The notes under the pieces: model-generated
Databases searched by the model: none
What the model was told of the DNA's origin: nothing
What the model saw: the letters and a program-made list of their open reading frames with translations, nothing else
Part shown: positions 22,601 through 33,209 of the stretch, one piece after another
Numbering within the stretch: position 1 is the first letter of the stretch
Layout of the letters: each line of letters begins with the position of its first letter
Source: Actinomucor elegans
Taxonomy: Eukaryota > Mucoromycota > Mucoromycetes > Mucorales > Mucoraceae
Assembly: GCA_026027325.1 (NCBI GenBank)
Contig: JAMSLZ010000016.1
Location: 124,001 to 188,000 of the forward strand
DNA length: 64,000 nt
Direction of reading: 5' to 3'
Program-made: the position numbers and the translations under genes

Positions 22601-25208
22601 AAGTAACAGTATTAGCTGAAATTTCACTTTATTGGCATATTTTCAGCCATTATTGGCAGGTACCTGCCAATTCCAAGAAAAGTCTTTTAATTTTTTGGCG
22701 TCAAAACTTAGAAAAAAATTTTTTTTCTCAAATTTCATTGGCTAATATAACAAATTGGCATAAAATCTGCCTCTATTGGCATAATTTTAGCCACTAATTG
22801 GCATAAAATATGCCTTTATTGGCAGCTAGTAACCAATTTTTTCGCCATAGTGCGTGGCATGCTATGTATGACATTTCGGCACTCTTCCTTGTCTATAACG
22901 TCGTACCAAACCTTGGTGACTCTCTCATAAAGCTCTTGCATGCCCTTAGGAGGAGTATCATACTCGTTCAACCTTATTTTTAACAACCGCCACATATTCT
23001 CGATTGGATTGAGGTCTGGTGATTGTGGGGGCCACTCTAATACTTGATATTCTTGGTTTTTGAGGTATTCTTGTACCAAATTCGACGTATGCTTAGGATC
23101 ATTGTCATACTGGAATACCATCTGGTCGCGCCTAAGATTCAATTCTTCTGCCGCAAAGTTGATTGTCCGATCTTGCACGTCTTGTAAGGTCTCTTTGTAC
23201 AGTGTTTTGTCCATATTACCATCAATTTTGCACATCCAACCCGTTCCAGCATAAGTTAAGGCACTCCAGATCATGATACTACCACCACCGTGTTTGACTG
23301 TAACTTTGACATGTTTAGGTTGAAGCTGCTCCCCGTCCCTAATCCAAGCCCAGACACGGCCATCCGAGTTAAATCGATTGATTTTGGTCTCATCAGACCA
23401 AATAACCCGTTTCCAGTCATCAACGGTCCAGTCACGGTGGGCTTTGCACCACTCAAGCCTCTTGCGGATGTTCTTCTTGCTAAGCAATGGCTTCTTAGGC
23501 TTCTCAATAGCACCCAAGCCTGCTCTACGAAGGGCTCTTCTAATCGTATCGGGGCTCACAAGGATACCAAGGTCCTTTTTTAATGCTTTCTTGATCTTCA
23601 CAGCGTTATCCAACTTCCCTGTGGTGATTTGGCGCGAGCAATACCTTTCATCGGCATGTGACAGGGCTTGTGGTCTGCCGCCTTTGTTCATTTTACGGTC
23701 CGAACAAGCTTGCTTTCCGATTCGGCACACAGTAGCGGTACTAAGGCCGACCTTTTGGGATACTTCCCGAATAGTTTCGCCTGATTTCAAAAGAGGAACA
23801 ATGCGATTACGTTGAGAGACAGAGATTGCGCGCATAGGTAGAGTTAAGTTGTTATAAAATCACAAATTTACTGAGTAAAAAAACCCAAAGTTATAGTACA
23901 GTGTTTTTAACGATTTTAAAAGTATTCGGCTTAAATCTGTGGGCTCTAAAAGGAATAGCCAAGTTGTGGTATTCCATTTTTTTAATTTTTCATGATAGCA
24001 GCAAAACTGTTACAATGTTGTTCTCTCATTTCTCAATCTGTTTCTCCGAAAATACTAACGCAGTCACAAATCCGAAACATTCCTAATAAAGCCGATAACT
24101 TGGGCTTCAGAATAAGCTATTTCTCATTTAGTATGAATGCGATCTTGTGGAGATATAAGCGATTATGTTCAAAAACTGAAAACATTGTAACAGTTTTGCT
24201 GGTCACTGTATATCCATCTGAGACATGAATCTTAAACATATCAACTCGTAAGTGCTTCCGTAAAGATGAGATTGATAATGAATAAGTCATTATTCATACA
24301 ATAGTCTCTATTCTATAACAAAAACTCTTTGTAGGCATCTTGGGCCGTCAAAAGCCTACCAAATAGTATCTTCCGTCTAACTAAAGCCTTGCTTGTATCG
24401 TCCACAATAGCGGGTCTACCACCAGTAGCACGTTGACCATCTCTTGTTGTACTTAGATACAACTCCAGCAGAGACGCCAAACCTTTTTGCAATCACTGAG
24501 TAGGGTGTTCCTTTGATAAGAAGAGCTTTCATGTCCATTTGGGTGTCGATAGATAGAGAATGAGTCATATCTGATGTATAATGAAGAGTATAGTTGTAAG
24601 GCCTGAAAAATAACATATAACCGAACGAATATTGGTTCTTTTATACTTTACAGTACCTTACCTCATTGCTTGGTATATTCGGATCATTTCGGATCAACAA
24701 TAATGGATTTACAGCACCATTGTTATGTTATATTACGTTTGGCGCCGGTGAGGAAAAAACTGTTCACGTGTATGCCCTATATTCAATCAGCTGTGTAACA
24801 TTCTGTATTACCCTGACATATCAATGAATATATTGGCATGATAGCACTTAAGCATTCTAATGATAGTTTTTCATAGCCGTATATCCATTTGGGGTCGAAA
24901 GCCCTATAAAAATATGTAAAAATACAAAACACGTGAACAGTTTTTTCACCCACTGTATGTGGCACCAATTGAAAAACCGTTTGGGACAGTACCCAAGTAA
25001 ACCTCATACTGTAGAAGAACTAGAAAAGAGGATCAATATAGAGTGGTATAAATTTACTAAGGAGGACTGCCTGAAATATATTGATAGCATGCCTGGTAGA
25101 ATTGAAGCTGTTATAAAAAGTAAAGGTCAACAAGAACAAATTATTAATTTTTTTTCCGTAATTTTTAGCAAGCTTAATTTTTTACTTTTTAACTTTATAC
25201 TTATATAA

Positions 25209-25683
25209 GTACTAATAAACTTTTGTTTGTTAAGAACAAAGCATATATCATCTGAAAGCCCTTCATTTCTTCTACAACTTTCTCTAAGTAACATGTTTGT
25301 TTTATAGAGTTATAAGCTGCTTATATGATGAAATATTCAAAATTGGAAAACATTGAAACCCTTTTTTCGCATACAGTAGATTTATACACAGTGGGTGGAA
25401 AACCGGCTCGGGTGTTTCCCAAAATTTTATATAATTTGGTATAAACAAGAACTACAGTGCCAAAGGGCGGTATTCAAATAATATATGGCGGTTTTGTAAA
25501 TATTGGTTTTTCCAAACGGTTTGCGCATCAGATTTTTTTTTTACGCTCCAAATTTTTTTTTTGCACATCAGATTTTTTCGGTTTGCGCATAAGTTTTCTA
25601 GTTTGCGTGCTTATTCTTCTCAGGATTTTTAAAAGTTTTATTTATGACATAATTTACTAAAGCATTGGCTCAAGAGCCAAACT
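25209..25683. other. non-coding: tail of Tc1 copy 3 and short AT-rich gap
   Basis: 25209-25376 is the 3' end and inverted repeat of Tc1 copy 3; 25379-25683 shows no gene. A run around 25500-25600 repeats the word TTTGCGCATCAGATTTTTTT in variants. Confidence 0.5.
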
Positions 25684-26001
25684 GTTGTAAACGCTCATGA
25701 TTATATTAATAAGAGTGTGGTGAAATCCACATATAACATTCTACATTATATTAAAACGACGGGATTCATTTAATAACTATCCATCAAAAGAGGGAGTTTT
25801 GAATCACCGCTGAAAATACAATTAATGAAGAATGAACATAGATTACAAAGACCTTTGATTGTTACTAAGAGACCATTTCTTTGGAAGTATAAATACAAGA
25901 GATACAAGCTAGATAGAAAAAACTTAACTCACTTTGAATCAATAAAACCCCATAAAACGGTTCTAACTGATTCACTCGCTTTTTATTCAATTTTTACCGC
26001 A
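25684..26001 (+). repeat. LTR fragment joined to a solo LTR (chimeric)
   Basis: 25684-25715 matches the first 32 bases of the gypsy 3 LTR (TGTTGTAAACGCTCAT...), with one difference. It then changes abruptly into a 286-bp LTR (25716-26001) of the gypsy 1 type (TGTGGTGAAAT ... TTTTTACCGCA). No 5-bp duplication surrounds the second LTR and the rest of the first LTR is missing, so this is a rearranged or recombinant solo LTR. Confidence 0.65.
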
Positions 26002-26215
26002 TATTCTTTTATTATTGTATTTTAAATTATATCCTTCGTCTTTAGCACCGGATATAACATTAATATAAAACTGTAATTAAGAGATAAACGATGATATTAT
26101 TATTTTGGCGTTCTATTTGGCATTTATACTAATTAAAAAGATACGCACAAATCCGTGTGCGCCTGACAGCACACAGAAACATTTCATTAAAATATGAATC
26201 ATTCATTTAAAAAAA

Positions 26216-26288
26216 AGCCCAACGGGGGGGTCGAACCCCCAACCTTGAGATTAAGAGTCTCACGCTCTACCGATTGAGCTAGCTAGGC
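26216..26288 (-). tRNA. tRNA-Lys (anticodon CTT)
   Basis: 73 nt on the minus strand: acceptor GCCTAGC with GTTGGGC (wobble pairs), A box TAGCTCAATCGG, anticodon loop ACTCTTAAT, B box GGTTCGACCCC, followed by a T run that serves as a pol III terminator. No intron. Confidence 0.93.
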
Positions 26289-26543
26289 ACTCCTCTTTTG
26301 TCTTTCGATAATTTAAATAAACCGGACAGTCAGTAAACTAGAGCCACTGCAAATTTTATCTGATTTTACAGTACTTTTACAGGTTGTAGAACTAGGAGTT
26401 CTACAGGTTAAATGCTAATATAAGGACACCAGGTGGATTTGGACGAATTGAGACCCTAAGGGGCTTTCCTAATTTGGACGAGGTCACGTGGTTTAAACTC
26501 CGGTCGGTAGGGGCAAAAATTATAAGTTTTAAAAATATAAAGT

Positions 26544-26616
26544 TGCGCACTTAGTAAAGTGGTAGTAATGCAATCTGACGCTGATGAGGCCTTAGGTTCA
26601 ATACTGGCTCAAGTCA
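26544..26616 (+). other. tRNA-like sequence, left subterminal
   Basis: TGCGCACTTAG start, an A-box-like TTAGTAAAGTGG and a B-box-like GGTTCAATAC at tRNA spacing, but stems do not pair well. The inverted counterpart is at 28589-28667. A decayed tRNA or a SINE-type promoter inside the element end. Confidence 0.45.
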
Positions 26617-26796
26617 GTTGTATTTTTTTAGTAGGTGGTAGTGCATGTAGTCAACATTATTATTGTGAAAGTCTATGAAAATGGATATTGTTTTGTATTT
26701 TATAAGACTTAAGATGCTGTACTTTGATTAGTAACTTAAAGTGTCATATATACATATATAAGTTGAATTTTAACATACAAATTTATTAATTTTAAT

Positions 26797-28328
26797 TTAA
26801 TTTAGCCTTCTTCTTCTATGGCGTCGTCTTTCAATTGGTATATCTTCTTCTGTTTCACGTTCTTCTATTACTTGAGTATATACTGGAGGATTGAACTCCC
26901 TACGGTTGAATTCAACCTCTCTCAAAGTCTTCAGAAGCCCTCCAAATATGTCGGCGTTGTATTTTCGACGCCACATAAACTCGAGCAATATCCAAGGCAT
27001 TTCTTCAGCGGTACGTTGGCGTGGTTTTGCATGGAGTTTAATACCATTCCAATTACCTAAAGTTTATAAATTGTGTTAATTAGGCGAGTTTATATTAATG
27101 TATTAATAAAAATACCTTCAATTACTTGAGTATGCACCCCAGTTCTTGATACAAATTCCGCTGAATGGTTTACTGTTTCATGCGAAAAGTCACCCCATTG
27201 AGGAATATTGTTATATGCCCTCCAGCAGTCTGAGTGGATAATCGTACCTGGTTTTATAAACCTTTGGATGATAACCTTCATCGTTTCAGCACTACGATTT
27301 GGTACTGTCACCATAAAACATCTTCGTTTGTTGGTGATCTCTACACCACCAACAACCCAAATACCATCAACTCGGTGGCCTCGATTATATTTTCGTTTAC
27401 CAAATTTGGATTCGTCAATTTGGACGATAATGGGATTTCTATTATCGTCCAGACCTCCTAAGGAGTTAATTTAATGTAAGTAACGTAAATTTATCTCGCT
27501 TCCTTAGCTGGTACACTTACCAATTTTAAGATCTTCTTCCGTTTGATTACCAGATAAAAAGTCCTCTTGCATTATCTGGTAAAAATCATCTATTACGCCT
27601 CTAATGGTGTCAGGATGGATACCAGTAGATAGAGTAATTGTATTACGAGGAGCCTTACAGCATAGCCAGTAATACAAAACAATAAACTGATCACGGAGAG
27701 TGCTTTTACGTTCAGCAAAGAACGATTGAAAAAGAACCGAACATCTACTTTTGTTGCAGCATTTGCTCTTGTGACAACGCCAAACATAGCCGCGATCGCT
27801 ATTAAAGGTTAGTTTCATGGTGATACCATTAGGACACTTTATTCCTGTGTGAGTATAGTCATAAAGTATTTTTTGTTCCATGAGATAACTAAATAAAATG
27901 AATTCAGTTAATTATACTTTATGCTAGGTGAATGTATATACGTACCGCACTGTACTATTGTCGTCTTTTAACTGATTTCCAATAAGTTCAAAGATAGTGA
28001 TCATTTTAGTGGTAGGTTTTCTAGACCAAAGCTCTATTTCACCAAGCTGACTAAGAGGCAAAGCCGTTGGGAGAGAAACGCCACTAAATGTACTTGGTTC
28101 AACTTGCTGAGGTTGAAGACTATCCAAATAAGCCAAATAAGCATCACCATCATCCTCCTCGTCGCCAGAGGATCTGGTTGAAGTCACAGTATTCTGCTCC
28201 AGACTTAGGTCATCCAATAATTGAGGACTAGTCGAGCGAACTTCAATAGAAGAAGTAGGAATAGGAGTTGAGAGAGAACCAGAAGCGTTGGTAGAACTGG
28301 AATCAAAAGCATGGAATGAGGAGAACAT
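26797..28328 (-). CDS. Merlin-type ISXO2 transposase, four exons
   Basis: Exons 28328-27946, 27888-27521, 27457-27116 and 27056-26797, joined by GT-AG introns of 57, 63 and 59 nt; all junctions keep the frame, giving about 450 aa. The N-terminus is Ser/Thr-rich and acidic (about 1-125). It is followed by a zinc ribbon (IKCPNG ... CHKSKCCNK), then the catalytic domain with IDESKFGKRKYNRGHRVDG, IIHSDCWRAY and the Glu of VIEGNWNGIK (split by intron 3), and an Arg-rich tail (RRRHRRRR). Intact in sequence. Only a distant relative of the intronless AT-rich copies. Confidence 0.88.
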
Positions 28329-28588
28329 CTTGACAAGAAGCTTAGATAAAATGAAGATAGTAAATACTTGATAAAAGAGATAAAGAAAGGGGAGAAGGTG
28401 GAAAAAGGCACCTTTTTATTACTTTTTTTCTACAACTAGCAGTCACAATGAGTCATAATATGTCATACTGAGCTATATAAGCCAGCCAATTACTAACTAC
28501 AAAAGAAAATGAGTCATTAAGACTCAAAATTGATGAGTAAGCCAGATAAAAGACTACATACACTACAGAGCAATGGAAAAATAATAAT

Positions 28589-28667
28589 GTTGACTACTAG
28601 TATTGAACTCCCAACCGTTTCAATATAACTGAACCGAGCCTACACCTAGGCCAAATGCGCACTCTTT
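28589..28667 (-). other. tRNA-like sequence, right subterminal
   Basis: Minus strand: GTGCGCATTTGGCCTAGGTG, then GAGTTCAATACTAGTAGTCA. Same first and last words as the left copy; A- and B-box-like words present, no clean cloverleaf. Confidence 0.4.
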
Positions 28668-28801
28668 TACAAATAAAAAAATGGTAACAGCCCAACAAGG
28701 ACATATATTAATCACGTGACCATCACGTGGTCTCATCCGAATTAGGTAACCCCCTTATGGTCTCAATTCGTCCAAATCCACCTGGTGTCCTTATATTAGC
28801 A

Positions 28802-30840
28802 CTGATCCTAAATGGATAGTAGCCTTTTTTTTAATATAGAATACTTTTTTTTTCGTTCAGTATGCTATAATGGTTGTCGAGATATCAACAATACCATAAT
28901 TGATTATGTAAGGAAATTAGTAACGTCTTGCGTAAATCACCGCTTTAATTCTCAGTGCCACTTAGCCCTTAAAACTTGTATATTTAAGAGGGGTTTAAAA
29001 TATTTTTATTCTTTTTGATTCGCTGTGTAGGATTAGTACTCTGAATGAAGAGCTATACATAACGCAATCTGATACCACTTAGTTAATGAAAAAATATATA
29101 CATTGGTTACTTTTGATTTAAATAAATGCTTCAATATATATACTGTTATTTATTTTGAATATAATTAACTGGAGCCAATTGCGACATTTGAATGAAATTA
29201 AGAGAGATTTAGAAATCATTAGACCTTATTTCACATTTAGTGTATGCAATCTACTGTCTTCCGTAAAAGTATAAAATACTAGTTACTATTGACATAAATA
29301 ACGGTTTATTAAGCTCCACAGTTCATTTCAAACATACATTGCAGATCAGATGCGACATTTGAATGAGATGCATTGAGATGTTCAAAATGAATTTTTTTTT
29401 TCCAAAGGGCATATTTTAGCGCCTAATGGGGCTCTATTGTCTTTATTTTTTCGAAAAATAAAAGCCTATTCTAGAGTCATTGTTTATAATCTAGTTTTAT
29501 TTCATACAGTTGTTTAGAGAATAAATTTGTAGTTTTTTGTAATTTTTTGTAGTTTTAAATTAACAATTTGAAAAATAAAATAAAACACGCATAAACGCCT
29601 AATTAAAATGAATTCTACCGTTCAAAAAGACCATATCGAATGATGTACAGACCATTTGATAGGGAAGTGAGTTTTTACATTTATCATTGAGCTTATTTGG
29701 TAATGTTAACAATTTTATATAATGTTTGAGAGATACTTCCTTATTAAATATTTATCAACTAAAATAATAATTAACGAGGCAGAAAATCGAGATACTTATT
29801 CTCCTACTGCTAGTCTTTTATTATTAATAATAGGCTGTACAGTAGTTTCACTGTAAAATTGAACGAATAGCTAACTGCACTTCTATCACAGCTCTCTATA
29901 TGAATAATTATGCCCGCTACAATGTTTTGATTCAAACCTCTGCATTATCAATGGGTTATAAAACTCCTCCAATGGTTTCATATTGCTTTATTTAAGAATG
30001 TACACTTTCTTGTTTCTCTCGTTTTTTCTCTTTCTTTTGTTTTTTTTATTTAATTCATTAAAGGTAAGTTATTATGATATAACCCATTGCTTGTAGTATA
30101 TTCATCGCTATATTATTTGATCTACTCATCATAGTTTGAACCAAACATGCTGCTTCTCAAAATATAAATTAATATAAAATATATGTATTAGTTTAAGGTA
30201 TTATTGCATATATATAAAAAATGAGCACATTTGTTTAATCGAAATACATACTAATATTATAAGAATACTTAGGAAATAGCAGATCTTTATTTAGGGAATG
30301 ATCTTTTTTTCTTTCTTTCTAGCAATTAAGGTCAGAATAAGTGTCAGGTAAGAGATTAAATACCAGTTAACTTTTCTTTCATTTTCATTGATAAGTATTC
30401 TCATTATCGTTTATTATTATATTAGTTTGCCTCAGCATGCGCTTCTAGGTTTACCGCTCAATTTTTAGTTATCTGATATGCATATATCAAGGCTACTAAG
30501 TAGCAACTCTTGTTGGTCTTAGTTTTTCGCATTAAACAGATAAGCAGGTAGTCATATAGAACCGTATTGTTATTTATTTAGAGTAGATTAAGCAATACTG
30601 TTAATGATGCCGTATTACACTACTTTTGAAACATGTAGTTTCTTTTGACATTTTAATAAAAGAAACAAACCTTAAAATTAAAACATTGATAAATGTTATC
30701 ATGCAGTTTGTAAAAAATCTGCATTAAACGGTCTGAAAAAGTGATGATGATAGCTGCATTACAGATGAATTTAATGCCATGATCCACCAATAAGAAACAA
30801 ATAATTGTGCCATGATTCTATACTAAAGTAATTTCAAAGT
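28802..30840. other. interior of the CACTG element, no gene seen
   Basis: About 2 kb of AT-rich DNA. The short open frame at 28812-29018 has no coding character. I see no RNA gene or known repeat. Confidence 0.5.
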
Positions 30841-31050
30841 TGTGAAAGCAGGAGATTAAGGTGGGGTAAAAACTGTAAAACTCGTAGTTATACAACTGTA
30901 AAATCAGGAGATTAAGGTGGGATAAAAACTGTAAAACTCGTAGTTCTACAACTGTAAAAGCAGGAGATTAAGGTGGGGTAAAAACTGTAAAACTCGTAGT
31001 TCTACAACTGTAAAAGCAGGAGATTAAGGTGGGGTAAAAACTGTAAAACT
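30841..31050. repeat. 56-bp tandem repeat, about 3.7 units
   Basis: The word CAGGAGATTAAGGTGG recurs at exactly 56-bp steps (30849, 30905, 30961, 31017); each unit includes GTAAAACTCGTAGTTCTACA. It ends in inverted versions of the same words, so it forms the right subterminal region of the CACTG element. Confidence 0.85.
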
Positions 31051-31586
31051 ACGAGTTTTACAGTAATTCTACAACTGTAGAACATACCAAATTCTTAGTT
31101 GTAGAACTAGGAGTTTTACATATGTAGAATCACTTTGAAAACACTGTAAAACTACTAGTTTCACAGTAATTCTACATATGTTTAATCAGATAAAATTTGC
31201 AGTGAGCACGTGACGAGCGGAGATTAGTATTATCCAATAAGAGAAGAGTATAACGATGTAGTTTTGAATAATGATATTTTTATTAGTTGTTGTCTTCTTT
31301 TTTAAATTAATACACAATATATATATATATTATTTATAATTCTATCTGGAAGGTGCTAGAAGTTATGATTGCCAAGTATGGTATAGTTTATGTCGTTTTG
31401 TTCTAGAAGGTGCCAAAGGGCTAAAACAACGCTTAGTTCGAGGCATTGTTCGGACCAAGGTGTTATAAAAATATATAAAAACGTTATAAGAATACAATTA
31501 AAATCCTTCTAATGGTTTATTGTGTAGAAAGGTAAAAGATGATTCTTAGTTAACTGAACTTCTTTAGATATAAAATCAGGCTCTAT

Positions 31587-31868
31587 GGAGGTCATACAGA
31601 TACTCGCAATTGTTGTACAATTACTCGTACAGGTTCTGGGTTAGTGGATGACCGGGTGCAATAGAATGTGGTTATACAATATGTCTCCGGCATTCCAAAT
31701 ATTTCTAGCCGTTTTAAAAATTGGAAATAGCCATTTAAATGGGTACACATATCCAGAGAACATCACAGCAGCCAAAAATATGCCCATGAGTAAATACCTA
31801 AGGTCATCCACTAACCCAGAACCTGTACGAGTAATTGTACAACAATTGCGAGTATCTGTATGACCTCC
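31587..31868 (+). repeat. left terminal direct repeat of TDR element 1
   Basis: Identical or nearly so to 40054-40335 in the same orientation; a solo copy is at 60139-60420. Its 67-base arms are inverted repeats of one another. Confidence 0.9.
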
Positions 31869-33183
31869 TAGTGGGATATCTCACCACACACTGGTAGACA
31901 TACGTTCCATAGCAAGGTAGTAGAGAGGGGGGGGGCCAAAAGGGATGATCTTGTCCAGAGACCTGAATAGTTTCAGCCCCCCTGGGAATGGAAACTAAGG
32001 AGCCTAAGGTTGTAGTACGAGTAACATGTGTTGACAGTTGGGCGAAGCTTTTAAAAAACAAGTACTCATACGTTGGTGATCTCGCATTCTACATCACGAA
32101 CACCACGTACTTTCTTTACTCGAATTATACAAACATAGAACAAGGTATGCTTCTCTAGTTGCTTCTCTACAACTTGTTTTAAACCTGGACTGCAACGGAC
32201 TGAGGTACCATTGGACAGCCGTAAGTGGAGATAGTTCTTACTTCGGAATGTACCATAACCATATCCGGTTACTTGGTACTTCACACCTACTTTCATGAAA
32301 GAATAATCTGGTTTAGCTCCAGACACTGGGAAGGGATCTAGATGCTGTAATAGTTTATCATCATGTGTCTCCTTGGCCAACCTGATGGTCGCAAGTTTAT
32401 CTCCTCTTTCAGGTCGCAGTCTACTTTTTGGCCATTCGAGGGTGATGTTGCGGAAAGAACAAATCCCTAAATCACCAAAAGAAGCTGCTTTGTTGGTTAA
32501 ATCCTTTCTATAGGGTGTTAAGGAGTTAGATATCCCTGGAACCAACGTGATGGCAGAACATCCTTCTTCACGACGATATATGCTGTCTTCGAGTATCTTA
32601 TATTCATGACTATTCTTCTCAAACTTAACTACCAGATAGTGGATGGGCCTATCGTTAAAGCTAAAGTTTGCAAGATGGAGCATTACGTACTCTTCTGGTA
32701 CTTTTGTATGAATTATGCCTTGCATTCGCTTGGTAAGGGAGTTCCACCAATGGCAGTAAGCGAAAGTCTTTGTTTTGGGAACATATATAGCTGCCATTTG
32801 CGTAAGGTTCTTAGCTAGTTGCTTCCATTGTCTGTCGAAGCTGACCTTGTATGTTGGACAATTATCAAGGAACTCAAGGACCCTAGACATAGTTTTGGTA
32901 TAGAGGGATATCTTTTTTTATATGAATTTAATATATATATTAGTAGAAAACATAAATATAATGTTGTTTTTTCATGCATAATGGAACAGTTGCCTTCTTG
33001 ATAATGTTTATTATACAGAATAATCATTTTAATTTATAAAAAGGTTATAAAGATATAAAAACTATGGATATATTAAAAAGTTTAAATATATATAGAAAAG
33101 ATAAAAATGATGTAATGTCTGTATATATCCGTCTACTATAATAATAATAACAGATTATTACTAATTTTTTTCTCTAATATACA

Positions 33184-33191
33184 AAAATTGA
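33184..33191 (+). promoter_or_regulatory. AAAATTGA motif before TDR-2 transposase
   Basis: AAAATTGAATTTT 18 bases before the ATG at 33210. Confidence 0.4.
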
Positions 33192-33209
33192 ATTTTCTAA
33201 CTAATAAAA

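Larger units (their letters stand above)
16915..22852. mobile_element. CACTA-type transposon (CMC superfamily)
   Basis: Perfect inverted ends CACTATGGCGAAAAAATTGG; flanked by a 4-bp direct repeat CGTG (16911-16914, 22853-22856), and the empty site is confirmed by Tc1 copy A. Both ends carry many short repeats of the type TTGGCA / TGCCAAT within 200-250 bases, the subterminal repeats typical of CACTA transposases' binding sites. Inside are an ISXO2-like insertion and a degraded minus-strand gene; I found no Tnp2 catalytic domain, so this copy is probably non-autonomous. Confidence 0.85.
16862..23835 (-). pseudogene. Tc1 transposase (copy B), interrupted near its 3' end
   Basis: Main part 23835-22853 and a short C-terminal part 16914-16862. 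Begins MRAISVSQRNRIVPLLKSGE; catalytic motifs WSDETKINRF, FQYDNDPKHTS and PQSPDLNPIENMW. Unlike copy A the frame is open throughout up to the insertion. Removing the CACTA element with one CGTG copy restores HSMPRRIEQCIRRKGH, so the gene was intact when hit, except that its stop codon reads TGG and the frame runs five codons further. Confidence 0.9.
16613..24208 (-). mobile_element. Tc1-type transposon copy B
   Basis: Same family as copy A: ends CAGTGACCAGCAAAACTG and the inverse, TA on both sides (16611-16612, 24209-24210). The long inverted repeats are 16613-16820 and about 24000-24208. Interrupted by the CACTA element at 16915-22852. Confidence 0.92.
16179..24320 (-). repeat. solo LTR, family X, copy 1 (interrupted)
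   Basis: Outer ends TGTTGAGTTTGCACAG and TCTATTCTATAACA give TG...CA, flanked by the 5-bp duplication AAAAC (16174-16178, 24321-24325). Its own sequence is 16179-16193, 16429-16612 and 24209-24320, about 310 bp. It was hit by a solo TDR and by Tc1 copy B. A second copy in the opposite orientation is at 56188-58360. No internal retrotransposon remains. Confidence 0.75.
15409..24568 (-). pseudogene. Tc1 transposase (copy 4), split, with stop
   Basis: N-terminus at 24568-24326 (MTHSLSIDTQMDMKALLIKG, helix-turn-helix; frame broken near 24430) and C-terminus at 16173-15409. The C-terminal part has VVWSDETKINVW, FQQDNDPKHTA and PQSPDMNPIEHLW, ending KGGPTRY. A TAG replaces a Trp codon (in WTVDDWKR of relatives) near 16010. 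The split is the 5-bp duplication AAAAC of the solo LTR. Confidence 0.85.
15192..24955 (-). mobile_element. Tc1-type transposon copy 4 (inside copy 3)
   Basis: Ends CAGTGGGTGAAAAAACTG and its inverse at 24955, flanked by TA. Outer bases run into TGTTCACG on both sides. It carries a minus-strand transposase split by a solo LTR and everything nested in that. Confidence 0.9.
14346..25208 (+). pseudogene. Tc1 transposase (copy 3), split and frameshifted
   Basis: Parts 14346-15191 and 24957-25208. Starts MIRSITKDKQDTLKSLL; catalytic motifs CSDKTKVNIW (Lys in place of the usual Glu after Asp), FQRDKATPHRS and PQSPDLNPIEH|MW, the bar marking the insertion of Tc1 copy 4 at a TA inside the codon run. 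Two extra bases near 14850 break the frame and a TAG near 14894 (shared with the copy at 56669) interrupts it again, so the family was already decayed before these copies separated. Confidence 0.85.
13947..25376 (+). mobile_element. Tc1-type transposon copy 3, outermost shell of the nested block
   Basis: Ends CTGTATGCGAAAAAAGGGTT and its reverse complement at 25376, each flanked by TA (13945-13946, 25377-25378). Without the inserted 9.8 kb it is about 1.66 kb. A second copy of the family is at 56270-57929. Confidence 0.9.
26413..28801 (-). mobile_element. Merlin/ISXO2-type transposon with spliced transposase
   Basis: About 75-bp inverted repeats begin TGCTAATATAAGGACACCAG on both sides; similarity continues with gaps inward. 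I could not find a matching target duplication at either flank. A single four-exon gene occupies the minus strand. tRNA-like sequences sit just inside each inverted repeat. Confidence 0.85.
26345..31204. mobile_element. CACTG-ended transposon, CACTA-like, non-autonomous
   Basis: 21-bp inverted ends starting CACTGCAAATTTTATCTGAT, flanked by the exact 3-bp duplication AGC (26342-26344, 31205-31207). Both ends have subterminal inverted words such as TGTAGAACTA / TAGTTCTACA and GTAAAACT, which is CACTA-like. It contains a complete Merlin-type element and a 56-bp tandem array, but no transposase of its own that I can see. Confidence 0.75.

Noticed and set aside
25825..26025. 66-aa frame
   Set aside because: Lies inside a solo LTR and has no similarity to any frame in the gypsy 1 LTR.
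26544..26616. functional tRNA gene
   Set aside because: Box-like words are present but acceptor and anticodon stems do not pair.
26405..28809. 8-9-bp target duplication for the spliced Merlin element
   Set aside because: The bases outside the inverted repeats (AGGTTAAA and CTGATCCT) do not match.
30841..31050. possible CRISPR array
   Set aside because: Units are contiguous 56-bp tandem copies without unique spacers, in a eukaryotic transposon.
31648..31863. 71-aa frame repeated at 40115-40330 and 60200-60415
   Set aside because: It is conserved only because the 282-bp terminal repeat is conserved. It runs through the palindromic arms and has no coding character.
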